Below are positions 23,981-37,468 of a stretch of DNA of 60,000 nt, piece after piece. Every line of letters begins with the position of its first letter. The first letter of the stretch is position 1. Made by a program: the position numbers and the translations under genes. Source of the DNA: Membranipora membranacea (taxonomy: Eukaryota; Bryozoa; Gymnolaemata; Cheilostomatida; Membraniporidae); NCBI GenBank assembly GCA_914767715.1, contig OU612075.1, positions 22,322,001 to 22,382,000 of the forward strand, read 5' to 3'. Under the pieces are notes generated by a model. It saw nothing but the letters and a program-made list of their open reading frames with translations. It was not told the DNA's origin and ran no database searches.

Positions 23981-25983
23981 CATAGACTTAATAATAAACC
24001 TAGACAGGTCACTGTATATAGCTGAAGTGAGGCACTTAATTATGGTGACGCGACGTCACTGGAGGGTGTAGAAACAGTGATTTTTACTGATGGCTATCAT
24101 TGATTTACCTGTCCCAGCTCTGGTTAAATGTTGATAACTCAATTGGCTTCGAATGGAATTTAAGTTTGAAAATCGCAATGGATTCAGCAGCTTCTATTGA
24201 TCATTTTCATAGACTGTTTAGCTTCATAGCTCAAATATTATCAAAAAAGCAAGCTATTGAAAACGGTGCATAGACTTAAAGCCATAATTTTTTTGCAGTT
24301 TCAGTCCTGATTAAATGCTATTTCTCAAACAATTTTGTTGGAATTTTGAGTTTGAAAATTGCTATCAATTCAGCAGCTTCTGGTGATCATTGTAATAGTC
24401 TGTTTAGCTTTGTAGCTCAAATATTATCAAAAAAGCAAGCTATTGAAAACGGTGCTTAGACTCGAAGCTATATTTTTTTTGCAGTTTCAGCCCTGTTTTA
24501 AAGTTTATTTCCTTATCAATTTCGATGGGAATTTGAGTTTAAAAATTGCAATAGATTCGGTAGCTTGTGGAGATCATTTTGATGGTCTGTTCTGCCTTGT
24601 AGCTCAAGTATAACCATGAAGTTCAGGACTTTCTTCCTTGGAATAACTGAGGAAGCAAGCAATTGAATTTACTTGGTGAATACACAATTACCAAAGAAAT
24701 GACTAATTTCATCCTTGCGTTTTTGGAATGCTTTTTTGCTCATTTTGAGCCAGGCATACACAATAAGAAATGTCATGACCTTAGACAAAATATCCACCAC
24801 CATTATTGAAATGTGACCAAACGAGATAGTTGGGAGTAAACAAGTCAAGGCCGGACCTCACAAAGCTTCAAATAAAATTGAAGTTCATAGTAGACGATAT
24901 TCTGTGTAGCTAATATAATGGTCACTTCGGTGGGTCAAAATTAAAGGGAGACCTCCCTGCCCCGGCAGCATTCTCCTCGTTCTTACCTTATATTAGCAGC
25001 CTGATAAAACAAGCAACAGCTAAATCCGGTAATTTAGGAAATCATAATACATCAATTCTGACCACGAAACACTATCTTATGAACTTTTGAAATACTATTT
25101 AATGGGTCTGCTGGAGTCAGCAATATAGCAACAGATGTCTAGATTTCTGAGTACACAGCAGTTGTAACACTCATCAAGCTAAGCACTATTTGTTCACAAT
25201 GGATAAGCCAGGCCAGAGCGGATCTTCTGAACCACCAGTATGTAATTGTGATACAATGACTATACTTTCCTTTGCCTGCTAGGTATTGTCCTTGCTTGTT
25301 CGGTTATAACAAGGAGGAAAGTCCTAAACTCCCCGGTTATACCTGAGCTACAACGCTGAACAGACTTTCAAAATGAGCCCCATAAACTGCTGAGTCTATT
25401 GCAATTTTCAAACTTGAAATCCCATTAAAATTGATTAGGCAATAAACTTCAAATCAAGGTTGAAACTGCAAAAAAATTATAGTTTTGAGTCTATGCACCA
25501 TTTTCAATAGCTTGCTTTTTTGATAATATTTGCGCTACTAAGCTAAACAGACTATCAAAATGATCACCAGAAGCTGTTGAGTCTATTGCAATTTTCAAAC
25601 TCAAAATTCCATCAAAATTGTTTGAGATATAAGCATTTATTCAGGACTGAAACTGCAAAAAAAATTATAGCTTTAAGTCTATGCACTGCTTTCAATAGCT
25701 TGCTTTAATTGATAATATTTAAGCTACCAAGCTAAATAGACTATCAAAATGATTGGCAGAAGCTGCTGAATTTATTGCAATTTGCAAACTTAAATTTCGA
25801 TTGAAGCCAATTGAGTTATCAACATTTAACCAGAGCTGGGACAGGTAAATCAATGATAGCTATGGGTAAAAATCACTGTTTCTACACCCTCCAGTGACGT
25901 CGCGTCACCATAATTAAGTGCCTCACTGCCTCAATGCTAATGCTTCATACAGTGTCCTGTCTAGGTTTATTATTAAGTCTATG
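23981..25983. mobile_element. 2-kb foldback transposon with tandemly repeated arms
   Basis: The ends are inverted copies (CATAGACTTAATAATAAACC at the left and its complement at 25964-25983). They are flanked by GGTATAT on both sides (23973-23979 and 25984-25990), a likely 7-8 bp target duplication. Spacer 1 shows the empty site near 10660. Each arm is about 600-680 bp. After an outer 125 bp with CGCGACGTCAC, it holds about three tandem units of roughly 185 bp sharing GCAGTTTCAG, CAGCAGCTTCT and AAGCAAGCTATTGAAAACGG. The right arm has the same units inverted. The centre (about 24660-25370) has no transposase. Foldback elements of this build are known in animals. The target length would fit a hAT-like or similar superfamily, but I cannot assign one. 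Confidence 0.88.
25200..25240 (+). other. Short exon-like piece inside the foldback element
   Basis: ATG at 25201 opens a 13-codon stretch (MDKPGQSGSSEPP) that runs straight into GTATGT, a good splice donor. It lies in the unique centre of the foldback element. It may be a captured first exon or the remnant of the element's own gene, or chance. No continuation is seen. Confidence 0.2.
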
Positions 25984-28110
25984 GGTATATACAAAAACAT
26001 TAGATTATACGTTTACTTCTTTGCTTGTTTTTTGGTCACAACTGAGAATTATGTTAATGAGTAAAAGTAGCAATCCACCAAGTGGTAACGGTGGAGTTTT
26101 AATGGTTTTAATGGCACATATTACGCAAAAAACTTGTAAAAAATGTTACATGCACATGAGCAATTGGATTTACTACGCATATGTGGTTGAAGACAGGACT
26201 TTGATTCAGCCATTTCTTCTATTTTCCAAAATAACCTTTTTTGAAAAAAGTGTTATGAGGCACTGGATATGGGTTTCTTTTATTTTATATACACATGCAT
26301 TTATCATAAACACAAAACTGAAGTTTTGTGGATCACTCTGCCACCACAGATGGAACAAACTTGATCTCAGTATTACCTCTGTATGAATAAGTTGTGTTCA
26401 TACTCCTTGATATTAACCTATCCTTATGCTGTCAACTATGTTCAATAAAATCCTTAGTTCGATCAGGAAGCAGTGAGGGTCAGGAAGTGTGGAATATTTC
26501 TTAGATTTGTCTTCTCTACGCACCTTGGAATTATTTCAAAACTATGGTTTTCGCATAAAGGTTCTTGTTTATATTCAATATTTATTTGGGTGCATTTTCA
26601 TTGCCATTATATCTAGAACTTCTAGCTGGATGGGTAATGATGTGAGGCACCCTTGCTTGGTAGCAGACAGATTTATAGCCTGAGAATTGGAACTGATCCA
26701 AGTTTTGTGTTATTACTACACTACTACACAAAATCTCTGAACACCAGACCTGAGGAATTTGCTTCTTTTGGACTCAACACCTCTTCCCAATCTCTGCTAA
26801 TAGCTGCCACAATCTCCATTCAACTCTGTTTCCTGCATCAAGACTAAATCATTATTCCTCTGGTTCTATCAAGAAATAAAAGGTGGTTGAATCAAGGAGT
26901 AAAAGACTCTCCTTGGTTGAATCATTTCAATCAGCAGGAAAGCTAGAGAAGAGATCAAATACCTCATACTGGACTGCCAAAAGGTACTAAGCTAGCAAGC
27001 AAGGAGCACAGCAGTGTAGTAGGCCAACACCATAAATCAACTATAAATCCTTCTCTGAGATCAGTGATCAATACCACAATAGCAGGGGTGAGTATCTTTA
27101 GCTGAAATTCAATTAATGAAACCTATTGGAAGATACAGAGCTCACTCAGGTTTTAACTTTGTTTGAGTGAGTCAAATACTAAGTAAGCCTTCTGCTGGGC
27201 ACTTTTCTTTAACTTATGTGTGGCAAAACTTGACGCAGGGAGGTCTCCGTGCTTGACGTTACCGCTGTTGGAGAACTTCTATATTATTGGTAATGTCAAG
27301 ATCATTTTTGTCCTTTTGATGCCCGAGGTAGCCGCACATTTGATACTCTGTATTTGTATTTCATGTTTGTCTGCCTTACAAATGAGGACTTGCTGCCTTG
27401 ATCCTACCCCATCACAGGCCTTCTCTACTTGAGTTGGTGCCAGTCCAGCGGTCAAGTGCCTCAATGGATGAGGCCTCAATTACTGGACTTTCACCAACTA
27501 CCTAAGGCGTGTGGACCCCATTAAGTTAACTGTTAGAATATAATGATGTTGTTGACGTGTTATGATGGGAATGTGATACATAACTGGTAATAATACACCA
27601 ATTAGGCCTGTTGTTCTCAGCACATGTGTCACAGTGTCACTATGTAGTCAATTGTTGCTCGGGGTTCTGATAACTACAACAAAAGTTGTGTATAAATCTT
27701 CATATTGTGATGTCATCATACACTTAGTACTAAACCTCTCTCAGCAGATCTGCTTGTCTCACAAGGACACTCATTCCCTCACCTATAGAACTTGGTTATG
27801 TAATTGTGTGGACTAGTGATGTCAACGCTTATACCACCCCTAACATAGTAATGACATGATATGTTTGATTTAACAGTTTATATTAGTGGCTTTAGGTGAA
27901 CAGAATTTAGAAACGCGTTAATCGCGACACGACAAAGAAGTTTGGGATGTTCCCAAATTCCCTTCAGAACAACTGGAAGTTACCCTTATCACAATCATAC
28001 ATGTTCACCGTTTCTTCCTAAACTGGTGATGGTTTGTTAAGGGATTGTTTAGTATACAGCTGGTCTACAAAGCGATACGCCTTCTAACTTCTGTTTTGAC
28101 TTGATTTCAG

Positions 28111-28225
28111 TGAGGTGTTGTGGATGACCACAAGCAGATCTGTTCCCTCACAGCGTGTAAGATTAAGCTCCAGGGAGGAGACTCAGCCAACCTGACGATA
28201 CCTCACAAAATTGAATGGCATAAAG
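28111..28225 (+). other. Exon-like segment, spacer 2 copy
   Basis: Same 115 bp as 12936-13050 with the same flanking TTTCAG and GTTAGT. It lies about 5.1 kb upstream of the start of LAPTM copy 3. See the spacer 1 entry for the reading frame and alternatives. Confidence 0.35.
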
Positions 28226-28689
28226 GTTAGTTATCCTATCATTATTTATGTCAATAATTACACAGATTGGTGGAATGTTTAATCATCACAAAAATAACTG
28301 AAGGCACCACAAGTTGTGAGAGAAGGTTTGACTCTTACTGTGTGACATCAGTAGCTGTGGTGATGTTGCGTGACCTTTAGACTCTATCAGTACTCCAGTA
28401 GCCGCCCCGGCTCGGTGTAACTGATAGTTCATCTCCATCTATCCTAGAGGCTGTGTGGTCGGCCTGTCTACTTTTTATATCCGATTATTTCATCGTTAAG
28501 GTTTTTCAATCTGTCTGGAGATCAGTCAATAAGTGAGACTATTAGATTTCTGCCGTATCTGCTGCTGTCTCGTACTCAGCGCTTGTCAGCGCTGCCGCCG
28601 TCAGCTGTATCACCTGTCAAAGAGTGACATGTGAAAATATAATCACTAGTCATAACAAATCTAACTTCACACTATTATTTGATTACATA

Positions 28690-31600
28690 ACTCGGTACAG
28701 ATCATCTTCTTTCTTGCTCTCAAACTTTTAGTATCTCACTCTGAGCTGGTTGTAAAGGCCTGCAGACGTGACTATAGTCCTAGTAATCTTGTTGAGTGTG
28801 TTTATCTCGATGTGACTTTCTAGAACCTATTCCATATCACCGATCGAATGTCTTCATTGAAGTGGATAGAAAAGTGTCTGCTTGTTGGTCGTCTCTAGGC
28901 CATGGCGTCTAATGATTTACATGCGAGCCAGAGCAGAAGAGGGAACAGGACTGATTGCCCTTTTATTTTAGTCACTATCCTACCCGGACATGAAAGAGCT
29001 AGACCTAGCTCTTTCATGTCATTGTTTTACAAGTTTTTACATAGTTTTACCAGACATTTGTAGGAGATGACACTCTGTCTCTAATATATGAAGTGAAAAA
29101 AAGAGGGAATGTTCAGATTTTCAGTCAAACTTTAGAATGAAGCGTAGCAGGATACATTTTGATGATAAACCAACTGCTTCTTTTTGTGCCACATGTCACC
29201 GAGTTACAGAAAATTTGCATTTCTTTCAGTGAATAGTAAGAATGTAACATGTAACAGGTAAATTGTATTTCATCGGTGTTTTTTCATGTAACAAGCAATT
29301 TCAAAATTGTGTTTCTGGATAAAATGCTTGGGCATGTACTCCCCATGGACCCAGCCCTGACACAGCAGGAAACTTCCGTCTGGTCTGTAACATCTAACTA
29401 TTTTTAGACTTTAGTGTTTTTCTTCTAAACAGAATTTACCTCGATGGTAAATCTGACATGCAGTAAGTCATCTTCTGACCTTGTACAAGGTCATGTCCTG
29501 CGGTGATGAATTTTAGTGCTATCCAGCCAGATCATAACGATGTCTGTTAGTGAGATGTCCGTCCAGACTAAAGACTGATTGGCTGTGTTGTTTATGGGCT
29601 TTGTTTTTTTCAGCACTTTCTCAGTGAAGTCGAAATTTTCCAGCGAAATCATTCTCTGTTAAACAGACAGTTATGTGATTTGGGTTGTCAGTCACAATGC
29701 AGATGCTGAGTATACTGTTCTTCTTTTCGCTGATCTGATGTCTCGGTTAGTTCTCTACATGCTGATCAGATGTCCTGGTCAATTGATTGGTTGGTAAAAG
29801 TATTGAGGACATGGTGTCCTCACAACTCCACCATGAGAATTTTTTCCTTCGTCATAAATAAGTTTTTAGTGACTGGAATTTTTACTATTTATTGCTGCCC
29901 AACGTTTGATATAGGATACACACTTCTGTTTATTCAATCAGACTAACATCTAGTAGTGGATTGTGTTTAATTGAGATTATGTTGACTGCTCCATGGTTTG
30001 TCTGGATACCAGCGACACTGTAGATCAACATTCACGCAACTATCAACTCTACTAGAAATGGTATGAATTACAAATAATACACCCAACAACTCAACGCTGC
30101 TGCCGCGCTGCCTCCTATCGCAGCATTCAATTAATACTATAGCTAAACTCATGAATGAATGGATTAGTGGAATTCAGCGCTAGCCACAGTTTTGGCACTG
30201 TGCCAATGTCTGAGTTGTGTGTATTGTTGGCCTGTATAGGTTTTTGCATTGGGTTGATGCTGATGCAATGCCATTCCATTTGTGGTTTGTTGTGATGTGA
30301 TGAAAACAAAAAACTTGTAGAGAGTATTGCGTTAGCCGTGTGACTTAGACCGAAGGGATCGTGGCTTTGAGAAGGACACAAGTTTATCTTGTGCTGTTTA
30401 AGAGAGGAAGTGGTGGAGTTTGTATTGGCTCCGAGGTATACAGTCAACTGCCAGGTGTAACTTAATAATTGGACGTTTGCCAGCCAGTCAGCGGGTCTTT
30501 TGTTTTGTGGCAGCGGAGATTGTTTCGAATATGAGGTAGGTAGAAATAATCATATGACCTGTAGGAATGTCGTATTATGTAATGATTAGTTGAGTTGGGC
30601 TGCCCAGGTCTTTGTCACTGGTTTTGTTTTTGTTTAACTCTCGACACACAATAATTGCCTAACTCTACTAAATATAGAGCCAAGTTTAGTGTTGCTCATT
30701 AAGTTTATTGAAGTGATTTTGACCTACCTATTTCACCAATTATAATCATGGTGTTCATCGCTAATCTACATGATTTTAATTTTTTCTCCAATTTTATTTC
30801 AAAGTCAGCAAAATTTGGCTGACTGATTGTTACACCTGTTGATATTTTGGACCATTGCCAAATCACCAGCCCCTAATGCTGACGCAAAGTCTGATAGAGC
30901 TTTATGTGCTTATTCATTGATACAACAACATTTTCTAGGGGAAACAATGTTCCTATCTCCTAAGTTGTGGATTTATGTCTTGTCTTAGTTTTAGTTTTAG
31001 TGCAGTGAAAATAAGACATGATTTTTATCATAAGATCCCTGACAATCTGAAACTAAAGTAACCTCAGTCTACTAAGCTGTTCTTTCATTATAGGATGCTT
31101 TGATCATGCAACTGCTGCCAAATACTCGAGGTCACAGGTCAATGTTGGTCTGAACAAACAGAATTAAAAATCCTGGTACGGAGAATGATCTTTTGATATT
31201 TTCCTCACTCCTTCTCAACTCACAAATGAATACAGATACATCTCACTAGTGATCAGTCCACATTTAGGTGTAGGAACAAAGAGAACTAGCTTGTATGCTT
31301 GAGGTACTGCTGGCCGATGGTATCATAAAGAGCAGGCGCTTTGGCTGCTTATGACACCAGGTTATATACAATATAAATACAACATGATCACATTCATGTA
31401 CAGTGGATTTTTTTCTTTGATAGACCGCTAGATATATCATCCAGTTCCACGTTTTCCAGCTCCACCTTATCCAGACATAGGTGTGAACTTATTTTTTAAG
31501 GTCATAGACATTATAGGTACTACATCTAGTGGTATTTTTACCCACAATACACTGGCAGACATCCAGATTACATTGTTTGGCCTTCATAGGGGTCAGGAGC

Positions 31601-33230
31601 CAATGATCAAAGGATATCAGTTGGCTGCCAGCTGGTGGATATGCAAATCTGTACCAAAACGTAAAGCTGATATTTGTTAAAAATTAGATAAATCCACCCT
31701 TTGTCGACTGCTCACTGTCTATGATAATTTTATCACATTTTACGTCATTACGTATTAAATGAAAGTAAGTTATGGGACCTGTGTAGGATGATTATGGCTG
31801 CCGCGCTGACATGGTATTCAGCTCAGCTATGCTTGAGCAGGGCGATTCCACTGTTACAAATACAGTAAATTATCTGCCAGTAAAGAATGCGCTGCCTCCA
31901 CTACATTACTGGCTCTCTGCCAGCAGTGTGTTTTTATTCTGCAGAATTTTTTGCGTATGCAGATAACAAACAGCTCTTGATGAGCAAAGTGTGCTCATTT
32001 ACTCAGTAATTTATTTGATACTCGACTTTTGAATCAGTTGGGAGCAGAGTGTGGGATAATTGTGATATGTCCTGATCTGCGTTGTCTTCGGAATGAGGCT
32101 ATTGATGGCGCACAGTTTCCAGCCAAGCAGTATACAGCACCACTTCACAACAGACAACAAGGGATTCTCGTGATATCGGTAACAGGTGCTCTCTGAGTCT
32201 CACTGACAGGGTCAGCTATATCTTTGTTTTCTTAATGTTTAATTAGGATTCAGTACAGTGTACCTATGTATGTAAACCTTGTCATTCACTATTGGTGAAA
32301 TTTGTTTTGTGTACCGATCTTGTAGTAAATTCTTTGATCGCTTCTGACATCATCGAATTATATCTCATCAGCTTTTAGCTCATGTTGTACAGTGGAGGCC
32401 TATCTAAAAATGTATCATAAGGAATCAGAGATACTTTATTTGAAAGCTGACATGCTTTCTGCTAGTGAGGATAACGGACCTGGTGCTTTATCACATAACC
32501 TATAAATCTGTGTCATATCGTTGTTATTTATTGGTTGTTCTTCACTGTCCTCCATTTTTTGCTTGACCTTTCTACACACAAATGGTGGATGTTCATGTAT
32601 CATCACTCAGCTTGGATGAAATACCTGATGGTGTTTTGATGACTGTGGCTGTTTTAGTTGGCAGCTATGCACATTTTCTGGCTAAGTATCAAACCTTGGT
32701 AAAAATCCAGTATGTATGTAACAAGCTGGGTTTGTACTTTGGACAAAAGTACTGACGGATGTATAACAGGTCTGGTTTGGATGAATGGAGATCCTGAATA
32801 TTTGTGTGGCGACCAACAATTATATGAGACGCTTTCCTTGAACTGAATTGTATCAGTGACTGTATTTTAGATTTTTGATTCATAGCTAGTGGTGGTTTTC
32901 TCTGACCAATATAGTCCTTTGAAAATCAACACATCAACACTTAACAAGTGACCACTGACTCTGTTTTCCTGGCACAAATTAATATAAACAATTCGATAGC
33001 GTGATACAGTAGATGATTATGTTTTGTAAATGGTACACAAGAAGACTTATGACCAGGTTATTTAGGTCAGCATGTGCTATCAAAAGGTGAAGGTCATGAC
33101 GTGATGGAAATGCAATATTTTTGGCAACCGCCACAATTCACTTCAAGATTACATATATTTGACCAGTCAACTAGATCTTTAGCGGTGAATATTTCTATTT
33201 TGCAGAGTTTATTTAACGACGCCTACCCAG
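28690..33230. repeat. Array spacer, older diverged part (copy 2)
   Basis: Aligns with 13500-18302 with frequent substitutions and several deletions. For example the G run of the partner is missing here and about 140 bp near 31000 are lost. No gene supported. ORFs such as 30127-30447 are not preserved as such in the partner. Confidence 0.7.
28987..29020. repeat. 34-bp hairpin GACATGAAAGAGCTAG...CTAGCTCTTTCATGTC
   Basis: Perfect 16-bp arms around a 2-bp centre. The partner spacer (about 13913-13926) carries only one arm (GTGAAAGAGCTAGG), so the second arm was created in this copy. Confidence 0.88.
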
Positions 33231-33242
33231 CCCATTAAAAGT

Positions 33243-36200
33243 ATGCCTATGATAAAAAGGTGCTGTTTTAGTAAGAATCTCAGAATCGGATGTATAGCTG
33301 CCGGAATATGGAGCATAGTAAGTCAAAGACAGCATAACTTATTATTGTAAGTCTCAAGTTGGGCAACTAACTTAACATTGACAATGGATGAATCATCAAG
33401 AAAGAAAATCAGGCGATATGCTACAGTTTGGCAACATTACTCCACAGTAAGAAAAATTTGATAACTTCATTCAAATAAATTTAGCGTGCCACACAATGTG
33501 GAATAAAGTTTGCCCTTTTAGGAGTTGTCTTGTCACCCCACAAGAGCATACAACTACAAACAGATATAAGTTAGTGTATCAATATTGTATCCTAATATAT
33601 AAACGTTTTGCTCTTCAGCTATACTCAATTGCTATGGTTGGCTCTGCTATCTTCAGGATATACAGATGTTATGAAGATCCTGAAAACAGATATTGTAAGT
33701 GACCATTAAATGGCCTTGAGGTTACTATTTTTACTGAGACTAGTTATGTACTACAGTGTCAGGTCATTGTCCTATTGTGGGATTACATTTGGCATTCGAC
33801 CAACATAAGTTCTTAAAAGTTTGGAATGATGCCAGGTTTTGACCATGATTAGTATGTAGTTCTTCATGTCACTGTTTTCCTGTGATCTTTCTCTGCTTGT
33901 TTGTCTAAAAAGCCATGTGACTCAAGGATGTAATATACTAGCTCATGTATGTTGCGGGTATTTGTTTGTAGCAAGCGAACTGGAATGGAGTTGGGTGAAC
34001 TTTGCCATATTCTTCAGCTCTTTACTATGCGGAGTTCTACTGATTATAGGCGTCCTTAAGGTGAGTGAGTCCAACTGATCAAACTCTTCACTTTGCTTTA
34101 CTGTGCCAATCAGCCAGCGCTTCTGATTTGGGAACACCACATTTGATTTTGGAATGAGCGCTTTAAATGTAAATCCCTTTATATTAACAGCTATCCAGCT
34201 ATCTTTACAGGATGTGACATACATTGGGTGAGCGATATCCAGATAATTAACCTTGTACAATGTAGGAGTGAGCAAGCTACGATAATGTATAGGAGAGCTT
34301 ACCTCTACTGTCAGCCAGGGACTCAAACTAGAAACTCTCAGATTGACAAATCACCCTGCCACCAATGTAATATTGTTTTCTGAAGCCATGATCCATGTAT
34401 TTGCCATGTTACAGGATAAAGCATGTCTGCTGATACCATGGATGGCAATGACAGTACTGCTCATAATAATCGATGCCACATCTATAATATTCTCGCTTAT
34501 TGTGGACGGACTACAGAAGTATCTTATATTCGTTCTCGTCCTCTGGATTCTGATGACACTGATTTATGTAAGTTATATATAATATCTCTGTTGATTCTTT
34601 GTCTCTGAACATCAAAGTATAGGTGTCCCTCCTGTTGGTCTGCTTAAATCCACACTTACGACACTGTACTAGGTTGTTTACTTGGTTAAATGAAGTTTTT
34701 GAATGTCTTGGAAATCTTTTATTGTCAAAATTTATGCCTTTCTTTTACAGATTTATTCAGAACTGTGTGTATTATCTCATTATCAAGAGTTAAAACTTGG
34801 CAGAGGAAGAAAGGAGGACTACATGTGTGTAACCAGCGTAAGTTATCAAACTGGTGTATGATAATACAATCATACCACTCCTGTAAGAGTCTGTTATGTT
34901 TAGAAACATGCAAAGTGAAGCTAAGTGTATGGATATAGGGGAGGTTCGAGATGAGACACTTTAACTGTTCCCTCAATGATTAGTACGAGTTTGCATTTTA
35001 GGAATAGGTATGCAGTAACGAACCAAAAGTGTTTGAGTTAATGACTAACTTCCTATCTCGTGAGGTGCTCATCATTCTTTTCCCTTATGTGTTAAGTAAT
35101 TTTTGGCGGAGGCTTGATTTGATGGTAAAGATAACAATAATGTTATGCTTTATTGTTTTCTCCTTCACTTCGATATGATTTGGTCTACCACGTGAACGCA
35201 ATGTTTGGTTAATTTTACCACAATGAATTGTGTGAGGGACCTGTAAGTCTGGTAAGTTTGGTAAGTTGGTGAGTTGGGTACTGACATACTGTACTAGTAC
35301 AAGGTGTGATGAGGATATATTCTGTTGGTTATTACAGCAGAACTGTAACACTCCGTCAGCGGTACATGTACACGTCACTGATGGTCCAGTAAACTATATA
35401 CAGAGTCAACACACAGTCTACTCCTTCCACTCTCAGACTCTATACGAGGACGAGACTAAGGACCAAGCCATACCTTGTCAGGTGGTAGGGGTGCCCTGTG
35501 ATAATATTGAGAAGGACACCATACTTGGTAATGTCAATGGTAGAGTTCTGGAGCTAAGACCTGTGACATCACTTCCTTCTGATATGGATATCAGGTAGGT
35601 GTTTACATAGTGATAGTTTCCATTCTAGCTGAAGGTAGCCAGCCTCATGACAAGCTCACTGTTTGTATATACTCAACATGTCCTTTCTCGTATATCTGTG
35701 TGAATTTAGTCCAGATCAAGTTTGAATCAGATTGAGTTGTTGTCACTGTCTTTTTTAACTCCACCCGGCACGGCTCCGTTTTCAGATTCTTGGTCTCTGC
35801 AAACGAAGAATCTTGTACTCATTACTCATTAGCAATGATGGCTTTCTGTGCTGTTTTCAGATTTGGCAGTGAAACCAACCTCAGAGGAAGTGTGGAAATG
35901 AAAATCGTAAACTCTAAACCAGTAATTATTGATCGGCGCACCGGCCAAATAAGCGGTCAAAATGGTGTCAAGATGTCACCCGTACCTGGCAAGATGCCAA
36001 AAAGATTCAGGACAGTGTCAGAGTCTGCTGCTAATCGTCAGCCATTATTTGATGACTCGGGGCACGCGACGACAAACAGTCTGAGAAATATATCTGGTCT
36101 CAGTAAGCTGTGTGAGGGCAGTGATGTGGTGGTGAACACTGACGGGCTCAACGGTAAAACTACAACATCATTCACTATAGGTGCAGACGGTACCAGCGAT

Positions 36201-36275
36201 CAGGAACAGTCATTACTATCCAATCAGAGCTCAGAGGATACAGGCTCTGACCAATCACTGTCTCAGCTGAGCTGA
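33243..36275 (+). CDS. LAPTM-like four-span membrane protein, copy 3
   Basis: Exons 33243-33317, 33619-33694, 33972-34060, 34415-34567, 34751-34837, 35338-35594 and 35861-36275, all in phase with no stop, about 383 residues. The first ATG of copy 2 is ACG here (33219-33221). I therefore start at the next in-frame ATG, which corresponds to residue 9 of copy 2 and keeps the MPMIKRCC start. Spans and tail are as in copy 2, with conservative changes (for example WSI for WNI, TFTIGADGTSDQ-type tail kept). The exon 4 acceptor used is CATGTTACAG, because the alternative upstream CAG of copies 1 and 2 reads GAAG here. The exon 6 donor is a good GTAGGT. A second in-frame acceptor for exon 7 ends at 35785 and would add 25 residues. 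Of the three copies this has the most orthodox splice sites. Confidence 0.8.
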
Positions 36276-37140
36276 TCTTTTACAAAACATCTACAAGATA
36301 AGATGGCAACTCCTGTCTTTTAGTAGTTTCAACCATTACATTACAGTGAGCATCTAAACATATCAAATTATTTATCATTCATTTAATCTAAGAACTTGTT
36401 TTTTAAGTTATATCATGCACTCTACATATTTCATAACTTCTCATTGTTTGCTAAATTTTATAACCTTGTAAGTTTATCATGTTCATCCTTTTTTAGTAAT
36501 TGTGGTTTATAGTATACCCATAGTATGAATGACTAATACTTTAAGTCTTACCCTTTGAATCATGCATGATAATACTTTTTTGTTGTCGTTTTTTCAATAA
36601 GTATTGTGGTATATATGATGTATAATATTTGAAGTTTTCCCTGCCTGTGGTTAGTGCTGTGTAAACTTTGTGCTGCTTATTCTACTTTTTTTTACTCTCA
36701 TTTTCTACTTAGAACTAAATAATGTTGTGTGTGAACTACTGACCATTTCAACCTATCAATCATACCAAATTTAAATTTAACCATTAAGTATGCCCAGTGA
36801 TTTGTGTGTTTTATTGTTTCAAGATCTGATTGATCCTATGTGCCACCATACTAAAAATGTCTTTGATTTTTTTTGTACTTTATAGATTTTGTGAAATATT
36901 GTACATTCAGATTGCCTCTCCTAAATCTTGCAATCAACTTTATATATATATTTGTGTTCATTATAATATCTGCTCTGACAATAGAAACTTTGCCCAGTTT
37001 TGTAAAAATTACACAATTTTATTGAATATTGAAGCATAGCACCTTAAAGGGCAACCAGGTTTTCAAACAAGTTCACATTGATTAAAAGCAGATTGCACCT
37101 TATGCATTGGAAAAAAGATCTAAATTGGATGATCAGTTCT
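36276..37140. other. 3' flank of LAPTM copy 3
   Basis: Shared with copy 2 (to about 36670) and copy 1 (to about 37135), so it is the ancestral 3' region of the gene. The array ends here. Beyond about 37140 the sequence no longer resembles the other units. No coding region supported. Confidence 0.7.
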
Positions 37141-37468
37141 CGTTAAACATTTCATCCATCAGGTGCTAACTAAAGGCATCTCTAACACTGCTCAAACTCC
37201 AATAATATAGAACCACACAGAGCAGTTTCGTGACCCTGTTATATTTAGTCTTTGCTCTATCATCATTACACGGCAATGTACTGAAACCTCCCCTACACCG
37301 AGGTGTTACTCAGCTGAGAGTCCTCAACTACTAGTTTTGCACAGCGCCATGCACAAAGCTGATGCTGGCTAGCATATTCTTTGCTACCCATTTATGCATT
37401 GCTGGAAACTTGGTAGGGTTAGTAACTGACTATCAATCAATCAATCTGCAGGTTCTCCAACCAAGGCT

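Larger units (their letters stand above)
21993..28690. repeat. Array spacer, near-identical part (copy 2)
   Basis: Partner of 8646-13500, interrupted by the foldback element at 23981-25983 and lacking the tRNA-derived insert. It contains the second copies of the SINE-like sequence (about 23214-23328) and of the AT-rich microsatellite with tRNA T-arm relics (about 23457-23980). No further gene supported. Confidence 0.75.
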
